Shown: positions 37,443-46,534, numbered from the stretch's first letter. The stretch is 64,000 nucleotides of DNA from Bacillus sp. FJAT-29937 (GCF_001509555.1 NZ_LMAS01000008.1:62001-126000), one strand, 5' to 3'. Numbers and translations are program-made. The notes: generated from the letters alone by a model not told the origin.

Positions 37443-38120
37443 ATGGTTATTCGTGAGAACTTTGAGAAGAGTTTAGTGGAACTAAAGGGTAAAATCACCG
37501 AAATGGGAGAACTCACCATTGTTGCCTTAGAAAAATCGTTTAATGCCTTAAAAGTGCAAGATGTGGAGATCGCATTAAATGTAATAGATGAAGATAACCA
37601 TATTGACGATCTTGAAATGGAAATTAATCAGTTTGTCATCTGGCTAATGGCAAAAGAACAGCCTGTTGCAAGAGATTTACGCATCATCATAGGTATACTC
37701 AAAATCTCATCTGAAATCGAACGTATTGCAGATTTTGCGGTAAATCTGGCTAAAGCAACCATTATGATTGGGAAACCAAATTCTTTACTGTCAATAACCA
37801 ATCTAGAGCAGATGAAAGAAGTCTCTATTGTGATGTTACAAAAAGCACTGCAATCTTTAATGGAAGAAAACATTGCTCTTGCGAAAGAGGTTAGTGGCTT
37901 AGAGGATGAAGTTGATCAATATCATGCTGAAACATATAAAAAACTGACTAATTATCTAAGTGAACATCCAGAAGAAACGAATCAGCTCGTCCAATTATTA
38001 CTTGTCAATCGATATCTTGAAAGAACAGCCGACCATATAACAAATATTGCTGAAAGCTCAGCGTATTTTATTAAGGGAAAAATATATGATTTTAATTTAG
38101 GAAATGAAAATCAATTGTGA
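37443..38120 (+). CDS. phoU: Phosphate signalling complex protein PhoU
   Basis: The 225-residue, all-helical protein has the two PhoU repeats. Acidic metal-binding patterns occur in DEDNHIDDLEMEIN (about 40-53) and in GLEDEVDQYHAETYK (about 147-161), and EIERIADFAVNLAK is a family signature. PhoU dampens Pst transport and Pho signalling when phosphate is plentiful. It is the last gene of the operon. Confidence 0.94.
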   Translation: MVIRENFEKSLVELKGKITEMGELTIVALEKSFNALKVQDVEIALNVIDEDNHIDDLEMEINQFVIWLMAKEQPVARDLRIIIGILKISSEIERIADFAVNLAKATIMIGKPNSLLSITNLEQMKEVSIVMLQKALQSLMEENIALAKEVSGLEDEVDQYHAETYKKLTNYLSEHPEETNQLVQLLLVNRYLERTADHITNIAESSAYFIKGKIYDFNLGNENQL

Positions 38121-38150
38121 AGGATTTAGGGAGAAAATATCTATTTGAAG

Positions 38151-38183
38151 GAGTTAAGCTACTTTGGCTTGACTCTTTTTTTA
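38151..38183 (+). terminator. Terminator of the pst-phoU operon
   Basis: GAGTTAAGC pairs with GCTTGACTC (one wobble) and is followed by seven T residues. Confidence 0.85.
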
Positions 38184-38282
38184 TATAATGAACAATTTGT
38201 TTTAGGTTTTATTCGCTTGAAAGTTTGTTATTCTATATATATGAAATATTTAGAATTACACCCAAAAGGGGGGAACACTTTT

Positions 38283-40340
38283 ATGATTCCAGCAAAAATC
38301 GATCCCATTTCTACCACTATACTGAGAGAAAAAGGCGTGGATTCTATCGTTGATTGGTTCGAACAGCATAAGCATACGTTCTATGCACTTGGCTGGTCCT
38401 ATCTTAGTAATCAGCAGCAAATGGAGGAGCTTTTTTTCCGGTCCATTATTCAAGTCCAAAAGGAATGGCCTCGATATAAAGGAAAAACACCATTCGAAAT
38501 GTGGTTTACATCCATTTTCATACATAACTGCCGTGAACTTTCGGATAAAAGAAGTTTGCAAGCTTCAGAGGACAGCGAACCACGGCAGGATCTATTTAAA
38601 GCGCTCGATCAATTGCAACAGGACGAGAAAGAAGCCTTGGTCCTGACCTATGTACAAGGATTCTCTCAGGAGGAAGCGGTACATCTCCTTGAAGTATCAG
38701 CAGAAAAGATTAAAGAGCTTTTGGCATCGGGAATCCAGTCACTTAGAAAAGAAATGAGGTCTGGAACAAACTTTAATGGCTGTAAGGAGTATAAAAAAGA
38801 TTACATCGATTACTTAGAAAGAGCGATGGAACGACCGAAAAAGATTGATTTCGAAATACATATTTATCATTGCCAACATTGTCAGGAGGATCTGGCTGCC
38901 TTTCAGGATGTCATGTTAACGATGTTGGACCTGACTAATAGAATGGAAGATTTGCATGTGCCGTTTCGCCTCATGGAGAACGTACGAGATAGGCTGGCAA
39001 AAATAGAGAGAGAAAGACAACAAAAGAACAAGAAACGTAAAAGAATGGGCATTGTTTTTGCGAGTGTATTTGCTTTATTGATAGGTGTAGGTTTCATTAC
39101 TGGGGCGTTTGCTTATCTCTACTATTCGTGGACTGAAGAAGATCCGGAAATGCGTTATTTTCTACAGCAAGGCCTCGGTAAAAGGCTGAATCTGGAAGCG
39201 GAAAGCGTTGGGGTGAAAGTGAAGATTAAGAGTGTCATTGCTGATGACGTTCAGACACTTGTTTTTTATGAAATCGAAGATACAGGTGAAGATAATCAAT
39301 TTGTGATGAATTATGGTTATGGTGATGGGGTTTTTGTGGAGAACGAGTATGAAATTATGAGCCGTGAAACCTATCCGAGGTTCTATCCTCCTGACCTTGA
39401 ACCGGATGTAAATAACAAAGAAAAGAACGTGTATAAAGGGAAGATGAGTCTGCTGCCACTTAAAGAGGAGAACGGGACAATCAAACTCAAGATCACAAAG
39501 CTTCAGAAATTGTTTCGTGATCCCTCTGGGCGCTCTAGTTATTGGAATTACGATAATATTGAAAATAAAATAGGTGAGTGGAGCTTCGAAATACCAGTAA
39601 CAAAACGGCCTTCCAGCGAATATGCACTGGATGAAGTAACAGAAATCGAAGGAATTCCCATTCGATTAGACAAACTCATCGTTGCTCCAACTACAACGAT
39701 TCTGCAATTTGGTATTAATAATGAGCAGATTGAGAAGCGAATAGAATCTCTTAATATTAACGATCTAGAAGTAAACAATAAAAAAATAAAAGCCCAAATG
39801 TATGGCGGGGCTTTTTGGCATTCACAGCAAGACGTGAATTGGGCTACTTATCAAACACAATTTGACCCTCTTTTTGGAGAAAAACCGGAAGAGGTTCAGG
39901 TTCAATTTAAATCTGCTAATTTAACGGTTGAAGATACATTTATCATCGAATTTGACGATATTAGAGAATACCCACATACTTTTGAATATGCGGGAAGTAC
40001 AATTTCCATAGATAGGATGGAAGTTGGAGACTCTACGAATTTTGTGCTAAGCAATCATGAAGTTGAGAATCGGGAGTATGAGTGGCTTCAATTCAATATT
40101 GTAAATGAATCGAGTTTTATAGATATGAATTCTGATGGAGTAATCGTTGATAAAAACGGGGTAGTATACGATATAAATAATATGCCAGTCTCATATGAGG
40201 AAATCGAGCAGCCCCGTCATTTATCTACAGTTCAAAGCGTTCGGTTCCATGGTGAAAATGTGAATCCTAAGAGCCTGGAGATTTACGGATATAATACAAC
40301 GAAATATTTGGATGATGTTGTGAAGATTTCTTTGGAATAG
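38283..40340 (+). CDS. Fused ECF-like sigma factor, zinc anti-sigma motif and DUF4179-like outer domain
   Basis: The 685-residue protein joins parts that are usually separate. Residues 25-90 resemble sigma region 2, and 105-157 resemble region 4 with its helix-turn-helix (QDEKEALVLTYVQGFSQEEA). Residues 167-200 hold a zinc anti-sigma motif (H193-xxx-C197-xx-C200). A single membrane helix spans about 254-281. The outer part is a DUF4179-like domain plus a C-terminal beta-rich region. I chose the ATG at 38283, preceded by AAGGGGGG; the frame is open 46 codons further upstream without support. It would be a membrane-tethered transcription regulator, perhaps released by proteolysis. The domain calls are by eye. 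Confidence 0.75.
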   Translation: MIPAKIDPISTTILREKGVDSIVDWFEQHKHTFYALGWSYLSNQQQMEELFFRSIIQVQKEWPRYKGKTPFEMWFTSIFIHNCRELSDKRSLQASEDSEPRQDLFKALDQLQQDEKEALVLTYVQGFSQEEAVHLLEVSAEKIKELLASGIQSLRKEMRSGTNFNGCKEYKKDYIDYLERAMERPKKIDFEIHIYHCQHCQEDLAAFQDVMLTMLDLTNRMEDLHVPFRLMENVRDRLAKIERERQQKNKKRKRMGIVFASVFALLIGVGFITGAFAYLYYSWTEEDPEMRYFLQQGLGKRLNLEAESVGVKVKIKSVIADDVQTLVFYEIEDTGEDNQFVMNYGYGDGVFVENEYEIMSRETYPRFYPPDLEPDVNNKEKNVYKGKMSLLPLKEENGTIKLKITKLQKLFRDPSGRSSYWNYDNIENKIGEWSFEIPVTKRPSSEYALDEVTEIEGIPIRLDKLIVAPTTTILQFGINNEQIEKRIESLNINDLEVNNKKIKAQMYGGAFWHSQQDVNWATYQTQFDPLFGEKPEEVQVQFKSANLTVEDTFIIEFDDIREYPHTFEYAGSTISIDRMEVGDSTNFVLSNHEVENREYEWLQFNIVNESSFIDMNSDGVIVDKNGVVYDINNMPVSYEEIEQPRHLSTVQSVRFHGENVNPKSLEIYGYNTTKYLDDVVKISLE

Positions 40341-40379
40341 CTAAAGAAGGGTAGAGTAATTTAGAAATTCGAATTCATA

Positions 40380-40403
40380 GGCGGAGAAATTCCGGCTAAT
40401 GTG
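40380..40403 (+). repeat. Copy of the dispersed CGGAGAAATTCCG element
   Basis: GGCGGAGAAATTCCGGCTAA matches the copies at 33215 and 33268 at all but a few positions and also lies in an intergenic gap. Confidence 0.6.
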
Positions 40404-40502
40404 TGTAGGGAAGGGTTTGAAAGTTAGTAAATAGCCTCAGTTAGTCCGTTTAACTTTTGAGAGGACTATGGTTCCGTTATTGGTCGCTCATCTTTTATAG
40501 TA

Positions 40503-40528
40503 AACGCTCAGAGAATCCTCTGAGCGTT
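40503..40528. terminator. Hairpin between convergent genes
   Basis: AACGCTCAGAG and CTCTGAGCGTT form a perfect 11-bp stem with a 4-base loop. It separates the plus-strand sigma/anti-sigma gene from the minus-strand queuosine transporter and can serve both. Confidence 0.7.
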
Positions 40529-40564
40529 CTGTTTTGGTAATCCGTATGAAGGGTAGTGTGTTCT

Positions 40565-41092
40565 TTAAACAATTTCTTTCCTAACACTTGCCAACTGAAG
40601 CACCATAACCCCAAGAAACTGCATGATTACTTTTACAACGATCTGGCCTAATATCGCCATCCATATCATATTCCATGGTAAAATATTTGCACCTATTGGC
40701 GACAACCCGACAACGACAAAAATTGCTGAATCTAATATTCCACCAATCACGCCGCTATACAGTACACGGAAGTGCATCGGTAAATTTAATCTTGAATAAA
40801 TCTCCGTATCAGTCGTTTCCGAAACAGCGAAGCTTAATGCACTCGCAAAAACAATCCATAACGTATCTCCAAGTAAATAACTAGAAATGGCCGACAGAAT
40901 TAATGCTAAACAAATAAAAAGATAAGTTTTCGTTCTTCCGTATTTATTTTGGACAAGATCACGAAAAATAAATGTTGCCCCAATTAGAAATGAACCCATT
41001 GGAATTAGAAAAATACCAACTGCAAGCGGAGCAAATTTGGCAGTAACAACATTGGCCAAAACGATCGCAAATAAATAGATAACTAATCTCAT
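40565..41092 (-). CDS. Queuosine precursor transporter (YhhQ/VUT family)
   Basis: The 175-residue protein has about six membrane helices and the family landmarks PMGSFLIGATFIFRDLVQNK near residue 32, SETTDTEIY near residue 90 and YSGVIGGILDSAIFV near residue 112. VUT/YhhQ proteins import queuosine precursors such as preQ0 or preQ1. The gene is 14 bases downstream of queF and under the same preQ1 riboswitch, which supports this substrate. AAGGGGTGA precedes the ATG. Confidence 0.88.
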   Translation of the reverse strand: MRLVIYLFAIVLANVVTAKFAPLAVGIFLIPMGSFLIGATFIFRDLVQNKYGRTKTYLFICLALILSAISSYLLGDTLWIVFASALSFAVSETTDTEIYSRLNLPMHFRVLYSGVIGGILDSAIFVVVGLSPIGANILPWNMIWMAILGQIVVKVIMQFLGVMVLQLASVRKEIV

Positions 41093-41106
41093 ATTATTTT
41101 CACCCC

Positions 41107-41604
41107 TTAACGATTATCAACTTTTTCCGGATATAAATCATGATTCATCAATCGATATTCAGCCATTTGTTCATATTTTGTATTTGGGCGGCCGTAGTTT
41201 GTATAAGGGTCGATTGAAATTCCGCCCCTAGGTGTAAACTTGCCCCAAACTTCAATATATTTAGGATCCATTAATTTAATTAAATCGTTCATAATAATAT
41301 TCATGCAATCCTCATGAAAATCGCCATGATTCCGAAAACTAAATAAATATAGTTTTAAAGATTTACTCTCAACCATCTTCTGATCCGGTATATAACTAAT
41401 ATAAATCGTTGCAAAATCGGGCTGACCTGTTATTGGACATAGACTAGTAAACTCAGGACAATTAAATTTAACAAAATAATCACGGTATGGATGCTTATTA
41501 TCAAATGACTCTAAAATCTCAGGAGAATAGTCAAATAAATATTTCGTCCCTTGATTTCCCAGTAAAGTAATATCTTCCAATTCATGATCTTGACGTCCAT
41601 GCAT
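41107..41604 (-). CDS. queF: NADPH-dependent 7-cyano-7-deazaguanine reductase
   Basis: The 165-residue protein is the short QueF type. It has the nucleophilic cysteine in [12 protein letters not shown] (C56, with D63), the NADPH motif [15 protein letters not shown] and HGDFHED. It reduces preQ0 to preQ1, the last free-base step of queuosine synthesis. The riboswitch in its leader senses the product, giving feedback control. AGGAGGATT precedes the ATG. Confidence 0.97.
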   Translation of the reverse strand: MHGRQDHELEDITLLGNQGTKYLFDYSPEILESFDNKHPYRDYFVKFNCPEFTSLCPITGQPDFATIYISYIPDQKMVESKSLKLYLFSFRNHGDFHEDCMNIIMNDLIKLMDPKYIEVWGKFTPRGGISIDPYTNYGRPNTKYEQMAEYRLMNHDLYPEKVDNR

Positions 41605-41662
41605 AAAAAAATCCTCCTATTTGTCCCGAATGGGCAGGGAGGGCCAGCAGATTAATCCAATA

Positions 41663-41691
41663 AAAAAAGCCATATCTATACGCGGATATGG
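41663..41691 (-). terminator. Riboswitch-controlled terminator ahead of queF
   Basis: On the minus strand CCATATC pairs with GATATGG, followed by CTTTTTTT. The left arm can instead pair with the upstream ACTATGG of the riboswitch tail (TATGG...CCATA), which gives mutually exclusive antiterminator and terminator folds. Confidence 0.85.
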
Positions 41692-41699
41692 TTTACACC

Positions 41700-41737
41700 A
41701 TAGTTTTTTATAGAGGGTTTCTGCTATGAACCTCTCC
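41700..41737 (-). promoter_or_regulatory. PreQ1 class I riboswitch
   Basis: On the minus strand the leader reads AGAGGTTCATAGCAGAAACC followed by CTCTATAAAAAACTA. It has the P1 stem AGAGG/CCTCT and the A-rich tail ending in AACTA that folds back as a pseudoknot. It is nearly the consensus of the preQ1-I aptamer upstream of the Bacillus queCDEF operon. Ligand binding should favour the terminator at 41663-41691 and switch off queF and the transporter. Confidence 0.92.
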
Positions 41738-41965
41738 CGTTCGATCGGGTTTCTTTATTTAATTGCTAAGGATACTATAAAGGAAAGACAAACTGAGTGT
41801 CAATGTTTATATTTAATGACAAAGATATTAATTATTGTTTCTACAAAATAGTAAGGGTGGCTGAAAGAATGTTATTTATTGCAATATGTTGATTAATAAC
41901 CGAAAAAAATGACTAAAACTAACTAGATAGGTAAACTTAACCTAGGGTAATAATGAGGTGATTTT

Positions 41966-42127
41966 ATGAGTAAAGCTAAAGGAAAAGGTGGAACAGGGAG
42001 AGGAACAGACAAGAAGGGTTGGAATCGCTGGCAAGCTAGTGCAAACAAAAAGAAGAGTGCAAAACCTTATATAAGTAAAGGTACAAAAAAAACGAATGTT
42101 GAAAAAGACCCCACGAGCAAAAGTTAA
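41966..42127 (+). CDS. Small basic protein, DUF3934-like
   Basis: The 53-residue protein begins MSKAKGKGGTGRGTDKKGWN and continues RWQASANKKKSAKPY. It is very rich in lysine and glycine and resembles the small DUF3934 proteins of Bacillus, whose function is unknown. A GAGGTG site eight bases before the ATG and a terminator after the stop support it as real despite its size. Confidence 0.8.
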   Translation: MSKAKGKGGTGRGTDKKGWNRWQASANKKKSAKPYISKGTKKTNVEKDPTSKS

Positions 42128-42188
42128 AGACATTTACCCAAACTTAACGAATGCTGAATAAATACAATTATTTAATTATCCAATGTGT

Positions 42189-42220
42189 GCGAGCTCCTTT
42201 AAGGGAATTCGCTTTTTTTT
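42189..42220 (+). terminator. Terminator after the small basic protein
   Basis: GCGAG...TTCGC with an inner TCC/GGA pairing is followed by eight or more T residues. Confidence 0.75.
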
Positions 42221-42255
42221 TATTCTAGTTTTTTCTTAAAAATAAACGGTACTTT

Positions 42256-42696
42256 TTATTGTGAAATCACTCTCTTAAAAAGCTCTTTAAATTTCTCCCT
42301 ATCCTCTAATGTAAATGGTTTTGGCCCCTTTGTACGCTTTCCGCTTTTTCGAGCCATTGCACTCAAATAACGTGATTGTAATAATTGGTCAATGTTTTCA
42401 TTTGTGTAGCTATATCCATTATGATGAAGTACGGCACACCCTTTTGCTAAGCCTAACGAAGCAAGACCATAATCTTGCGTAACGATTATATCTCCTTTTT
42501 CTGCCAACTTCATAATCCGATAATCAGCAGCATCTGCCCCAGAATCAACATAGATAGTTTCTACTCCTGATGGTTGTTCTGCATTAGAAAAGTGAGAAAA
42601 GCTAGTAACAAGGATAACAGGAATTTCAGCATTCGTACCTTCTGAGATAATGATATCTTTTACCGGACAAGCATCTGCATCAACATAAATTTTCAT
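42256..42696 (-). CDS. YaiI/YqxD family (UPF0178) protein
   Basis: The 146-residue protein starts [20 protein letters not shown] and has [20 protein letters not shown] near residue 55 followed by [13 protein letters not shown]. This PIN-like pattern of conserved aspartates is typical of UPF0178. The start at 42696 follows GGGGAGAGG; the frame extends 15 codons further without support. Function is unknown, although the fold hints at a nuclease. Confidence 0.88.
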   Translation of the reverse strand: MKIYVDADACPVKDIIISEGTNAEIPVILVTSFSHFSNAEQPSGVETIYVDSGADAADYRIMKLAEKGDIIVTQDYGLASLGLAKGCAVLHHNGYSYTNENIDQLLQSRYLSAMARKSGKRTKGPKPFTLEDREKFKELFKRVISQ

Positions 42697-42807
42697 CTTT
42701 ACCTCTCCCCGTGAGTAAGTTTGAGTTGATGATAATGGCAAATTAAGCCTTTGTCAAACGATAATAAAGGTTTATGTTTTTATATTTCTAACTCTATAAA
42801 AAAGTCA

Positions 42808-42836
42808 GCAAAAAAACAGCGGAAAGTTCCCGCTGT
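42808..42836 (-). terminator. Terminator of the yusG-like gene
   Basis: On the minus strand AACAGCGG and CCGCTGTT pair perfectly around six bases and are followed by TTTTT. Confidence 0.85.
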
Positions 42837-42840
42837 TCTC

Positions 42841-43089
42841 TTAACACCAGCCGCCTTCATCACAGTCGGTGTATTTAGCTTGTGGCTGTTCGGTTGTTGT
42901 AACATGCTTATATATTTTTTGTTGGTCTGTTTCGAAATGATGATCCATTTGGAATGAATACCCCGTAGGCAATTGAATGTTTCCGATTTTCTCATTTTCT
43001 AAATAAAGTTCAATCTCGCCATTTTTAAATTTCCCCACTACACGGTCTGTAACGTCTATTTTCTGCTGTTTTAAAACCACATGATTCAT
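42841..43089 (-). CDS. YusG-like small protein (DUF2553 family)
   Basis: The 82-residue protein reads QKIDVTDRVVGKFKNGEIEL in its first third and ends KYTDCDEGGWC, matching my recollection of Bacillus YusG. It has no membrane segment or signal peptide. The role is unknown. It is a single gene with its own terminator, and GAAAGGATG overlaps the start region. Confidence 0.75.
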   Translation of the reverse strand: MNHVVLKQQKIDVTDRVVGKFKNGEIELYLENEKIGNIQLPTGYSFQMDHHFETDQQKIYKHVTTTEQPQAKYTDCDEGGWC

Positions 43090-43267
43090 CCTTTCAAAGA
43101 GTCTCTAGAGATAGTATTCCCTGATTAGCAGGATTATTATTAGGGTTTTAGCAAAAAAGAGAAGGGTGGCCTCCACATCGCTTGTGATGACAGGAAATCG
43201 AGGAAAGAGCACATGAGGATGGGCTAAAAGGAGGTGAACCAATACTATAGCTCAGCCTCCATTCAAT

Positions 43268-43441
43268 CTAACGTCGATGCTGGGCAAGGTCTATTACGCC
43301 TAATACTATGTGTGCTAAGCCAAAACCAAAAACGGTATTTGCAATCATCTTGTTTGAACCTCGTTTTTGTTTTAAAGCGTAACCGGTAGCAGTAACAGCT
43401 GTACCTAATGCAGTCGGAATGATTCCTTCACGAATATTCAT
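43268..43441 (-). CDS. Small hydrophobic protein
   Basis: The 57-residue product reads MNIREGIIPTALGTAVTATG near its start and FGFGLAHIVLGVIDLAQHRR at its end, with two hydrophobic stretches that could be membrane helices. GGGGGAT lies nine bases before the ATG. Similar small proteins occur in many bacilli, often mislabelled in databases; I do not know a function. Confidence 0.7.
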   Translation of the reverse strand: MNIREGIIPTALGTAVTATGYALKQKRGSNKMIANTVFGFGLAHIVLGVIDLAQHRR

Positions 43442-43550
43442 TGTAATATCCCCCTACATCGCATTTAGTTGGTGTTTAATCACCACCATTATTGTTGCCT
43501 TTATTAATGTAATTATGCTATCTGCAATGCCATTGGAAGGTAACTTCTTT

Positions 43551-44576
43551 TTAAGTAAAATATTCTAATTTTGCTTCTGGAAAAAACTTCTCCATATACG
43601 TGTAAAGATGATTTTTTATGTCCTCTTCTTCTTCTTTCTGATAAATATACTTTCCAATTCCATATTTACCCCATTTGTATCTCCTTTTTTCTTCATCTAA
43701 CTCTAATTTTGTCATAGGGTAGTTTTTTTCAATTACTTTCTTTGCCGGTTTTGTAAAACGATGCTGGATAAATTCAAAGGTAAGATCTTTCTTTGCTTCA
43801 GGAGGTAATTCAGCATCCAAACGCTCAAACATATGAAAGTATCCATCCTCCCATCCTTCATGAAGATAGATAGGTGCTACTATAAATCCAAGTGGATACC
43901 CAGCTCTTGCAACTTTTCCGGCAGCTTCAATTCTTTTTTCTAAGGGAGAAGTCCCCGGCTCAAAGTTTTTAATGATGTAATCTGCATTCACACTAAAACG
44001 AAATCTTGTTTTTCCGTTATGCTTAGCATCAAGTAAGTGGTCTACATGGTGAAATTTTGTAACAAATCTTAATTTGCCGTATTCCGATTTTCCAAAATGC
44101 TCAATGGCTCTTTTAAGAGTATGTGTCAAATGATCAATTCCTACAATATCGGATGTGCAAGATGCTTCAAATCTTGTTATTTCTGGAGCGCGCTCCTCCA
44201 TATATTTGTCGGCAGCCTCAAGAATTTCCTCTACATTAACATATGTACGGATATAAGGCTTACTTCCCATCGTCGTTTGTAGGTAGCAATAATGACAGTG
44301 ACCCATGCAGCCAGTTGCAAAAGGAATAGCATACTCTGCCGAAGGCTTCGAGGTGTCAAATTTAAGGGTTTTTCTAATACCAACAACTAGTGTAGACTTG
44401 GCCACCCGGTATCTTTGAAATTCGTTATCACCGGGGAGATTTCTTACTTGATTGTGGGAAGTGGTATGCCGAATCTCGATATCCATCTTATTAAATTTCT
44501 CATATAGTTCTTTTCCCAAAGGATAATCTAATGCATCAGGTTCAAAATAAACAAGTTTGGGTGTAAATGGTTTCAT
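43551..44576 (-). CDS. splB: Spore photoproduct lyase
   Basis: The 341-residue radical-SAM enzyme has the cluster motif CMGHCHYC (C90, C94, C97) and the extra essential cysteine in FEASCTSD (C140), the same spacing as in Bacillus subtilis SplB. It repairs the thymine dimer formed by UV in spores, during germination. It overlaps splA by four bases. Its presence shows that the organism makes endospores. Confidence 0.97.
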   Translation of the reverse strand: MKPFTPKLVYFEPDALDYPLGKELYEKFNKMDIEIRHTTSHNQVRNLPGDNEFQRYRVAKSTLVVGIRKTLKFDTSKPSAEYAIPFATGCMGHCHYCYLQTTMGSKPYIRTYVNVEEILEAADKYMEERAPEITRFEASCTSDIVGIDHLTHTLKRAIEHFGKSEYGKLRFVTKFHHVDHLLDAKHNGKTRFRFSVNADYIIKNFEPGTSPLEKRIEAAGKVARAGYPLGFIVAPIYLHEGWEDGYFHMFERLDAELPPEAKKDLTFEFIQHRFTKPAKKVIEKNYPMTKLELDEEKRRYKWGKYGIGKYIYQKEEEEDIKNHLYTYMEKFFPEAKLEYFT

Positions 44577-44824
44577 TCCAATATCCCCTCTGAATCATAT
44601 CCGTAATAATAATGATAGGCTTGATTTGCCTCTTGTTCTGTAGAATAAACAGCCATTTCATTTGATAGCGGATAATATGTTTCATATAAAAACAAAGCTA
44701 ATTCATTCGCATTTTCAGGGTTATTGACTACTGCTGCTGCTTGAATATTCGCTACATCTTGGGTATGGGGATTACGATAAAAAACATAAACAATATCTCC
44801 AGCCTGATAATTTTGGTTTTCCAT
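44573..44824 (-). CDS. splA: SplA-type regulator of spore photoproduct lyase
   Basis: The 83-residue acidic protein starts MENQNYQAGDIVYVFYRNPH and contains YETYYPLSNEMAVYSTEQEA. Size, sequence character and position directly before splB match SplA, a TRAP-like negative regulator of the operon. The start follows AAGGTGATGG. Confidence 0.92.
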   Translation of the reverse strand: MENQNYQAGDIVYVFYRNPHTQDVANIQAAAVVNNPENANELALFLYETYYPLSNEMAVYSTEQEANQAYHYYYGYDSEGILE

Positions 44825-44981
44825 TCCATCACCTTCGTTTTATTAGTCCTATTAAGATTCTGCCATTTGTTCTGATAAATTATGATTTCTTAATTATGGA
44901 AAGGGATGAACAGGGAGTAAATAATTAATAGTTGGCTCATAATAATTTTGATTTACATAATATGAAGGAGTTGAATGTCAT

Positions 44982-45347
44982 TTGGAAATGAAATCTAGAA
45001 CCTCTACTGAAAATGCACTCATCAATTATAAAGAAGGGCTTGGTATGTTTGCCGAAAAAATGCCCGAATTTGTAAGTCAGTTTAATGCGTTTACTGAAGA
45101 ATGTTTTAAAGAAGGAGCATTATCTCAAAAACAAAAACAGTTAATCGCATTAGGAATTAGTATCCATGCTCAGGATGAGTATTGTATTATCTATCACACA
45201 AAAGGATGTCTTGATCAGGGATGCACGGAGCAGGAAATTCTTGAAGCTATCGGTGTGACAGCGGCATTTGGCGGAGGAGCTTCTATGAGTCAAGGGGTTA
45301 CTCTTGTTCAGGAGTGTATAAATGAAATGAGTCAATTGAAGCAGTAA
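44982..45347 (+). CDS. Carboxymuconolactone decarboxylase/AhpD-like protein
   Basis: The 121-residue protein has the AhpD-like fold pattern. [20 protein letters not shown] is followed by [12 protein letters not shown], an E-xx-C-xxx-H motif, and then [20 protein letters not shown]. Such proteins act as peroxidases or thiol reductants. The likely start is the TTG at 44982, 11 bases after GAAGGAG. A seven-codon frame (MSFGNEI) at 44974 sits at the better distance and could act as a small upstream frame, or the ATG at 44988 could be used. Confidence 0.82.
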   Translation: MEMKSRTSTENALINYKEGLGMFAEKMPEFVSQFNAFTEECFKEGALSQKQKQLIALGISIHAQDEYCIIYHTKGCLDQGCTEQEILEAIGVTAAFGGGASMSQGVTLVQECINEMSQLKQ

Positions 45348-45396
45348 AAGAGTTTAATCGAGATTAATTGACAGATAACGATTGTGATTAATTTAA

Positions 45397-45427
45397 GGTG
45401 AGATCGTAAAGGTTTCATCTTTTTTTG
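45397..45427 (+). terminator. Terminator after the AhpD-like gene
   Basis: GGTGAGATC pairs with GGTTTCATC using three wobble pairs and is followed by seven T residues. Confidence 0.65.
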
Positions 45428-45477
45428 TTCTCATTAATATAGGATAAAATCACGATAGCAGAAAAATAGTTATAAAA

Positions 45478-45906
45478 TTATTGCAAAAGACGATTTAAAA
45501 AATCTACATGCTGTCTATCTTTGTCCAGCACTTCCTCAATCAATTGACGGCTTTCTGGGTCTAAATTCCCTTTTACAATTTCTTCAGATATTTGAATCCC
45601 ATAATAATCTTCTCCTGTTAAAGCACTTTTGATAATACCTGAAGAAGTATCAGGAATCATAAATTGACTAATAAAGCCTTGAATAGAGCCTATAATCCCT
45701 TCATCATCTACTGGCGTACCTCCTAGGTTTTGAATTCTTTCCGCAACTTTAAAGGCATGGTTCTTATGATCTTGTTGAATTCTTTGAAATTCACTTTTTA
45801 TGTAAGGATCTTTTAATTTTTGTATATGGTGTTCATAAGCATGGATCCCCATGTATTGACCCTTCAGAAATTTATTTAAAGTATCTATTACATTGTTAAC
45901 TTCCAT
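45478..45906 (-). CDS. DUF2383 ferritin-like protein
   Basis: The 142-residue helical protein has the ferritin-like pattern of Glu and Glu-xx-His residues: YEHHIQKLKDP near residue 24, IQQDHKNHAFKVAERIQNLG near residue 43, and EEIVKGNLDPESRQLIEEVL followed by DKDRQHVDFL near the end. It fits DUF2383, often linked to stress or spores in bacilli. AGGAGTGAAT lies before the ATG. Confidence 0.85.
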   Translation of the reverse strand: MEVNNVIDTLNKFLKGQYMGIHAYEHHIQKLKDPYIKSEFQRIQQDHKNHAFKVAERIQNLGGTPVDDEGIIGSIQGFISQFMIPDTSSGIIKSALTGEDYYGIQISEEIVKGNLDPESRQLIEEVLDKDRQHVDFLNRLLQ

Positions 45907-46029
45907 TTTAATTCACTCCTTTTTGTTTATTTTCTTCTATATATTGCAGGTTATCCCCCTAGTGAAATTTTTGTTTTTGGAAATGATAAGAAGGAAATTC
46001 AAAATGACTTAAAAAAGGAGTATCAATCA

Positions 46030-46455
46030 ATGAGTGAAGATTTAAAAGAAAAAGTACTGAAAATTATATCTGATCATAGAACAGGCATCTTGTCATCGGT
46101 TGAAAATAATAAGCCCCATACACGATATATGACGTTCTATAATAACCATTTAACGTTATATACACCAACAAAAAAGGATACCGAGAAGGTAGAGGAAATC
46201 GAAAGGAACCCTGCTGTTTCGGTGTTGTTAGGTTATGAAGAGAATGGGCAAAGTGATGCCTATGTTGAAATCACTGGGACAGCTGCCATTAATGATTCAC
46301 AAGAATTGAAAAACCAATATTGGGATGAATCATACAAAAAATGGTTTGACAGTCCAGAGGATCCAAATTACGTATTTCTTCAGGTGCAGCCTGAAACTGT
46401 TCGTATATTAAATATGGAAGGTGAGCCACCTCAAGAACTTACTTTAGGATATTAA
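46030..46455 (+). CDS. Pyridoxamine 5'-phosphate oxidase-like protein (general stress protein 26 type)
   Basis: The 141-residue split-barrel flavin-binding protein reads ILSSVENNKPHTRYMTFYNN near residue 20 and later NPAVSVLLGYEENGQSDAYV. This matches the YdaG/GS26-type PPOX family, which binds FMN or F420-like cofactors. AAGGAG lies before the ATG. Confidence 0.85.
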   Translation: MSEDLKEKVLKIISDHRTGILSSVENNKPHTRYMTFYNNHLTLYTPTKKDTEKVEEIERNPAVSVLLGYEENGQSDAYVEITGTAAINDSQELKNQYWDESYKKWFDSPEDPNYVFLQVQPETVRILNMEGEPPQELTLGY

Positions 46456-46496
46456 GGTAACTAGTCTACTCCATATAAATCAATGTTTTTCTAATT

Positions 46497-46534
46497 GGCT
46501 CTTCTTTCTATTACTTTAAAGAGAAAGAAGAGCC
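46497..46534. terminator. 13-bp hairpin shared by convergent genes
   Basis: GGCTCTTCTTTCT and AGAAAGAAGAGCC are exact complements with a 12-base loop that contains the stop codon of the minus-strand uvsE gene. There is no clear T run, so termination is likely but not certain. Confidence 0.5.

Noticed and set aside
43140..43267. A possible small RNA or plus-strand gene with AAAAGGAGGTGAACC at 43228
   Set aside because: A strong ribosome-binding-like sequence is present, but no frame longer than a few codons follows and no terminator is visible.
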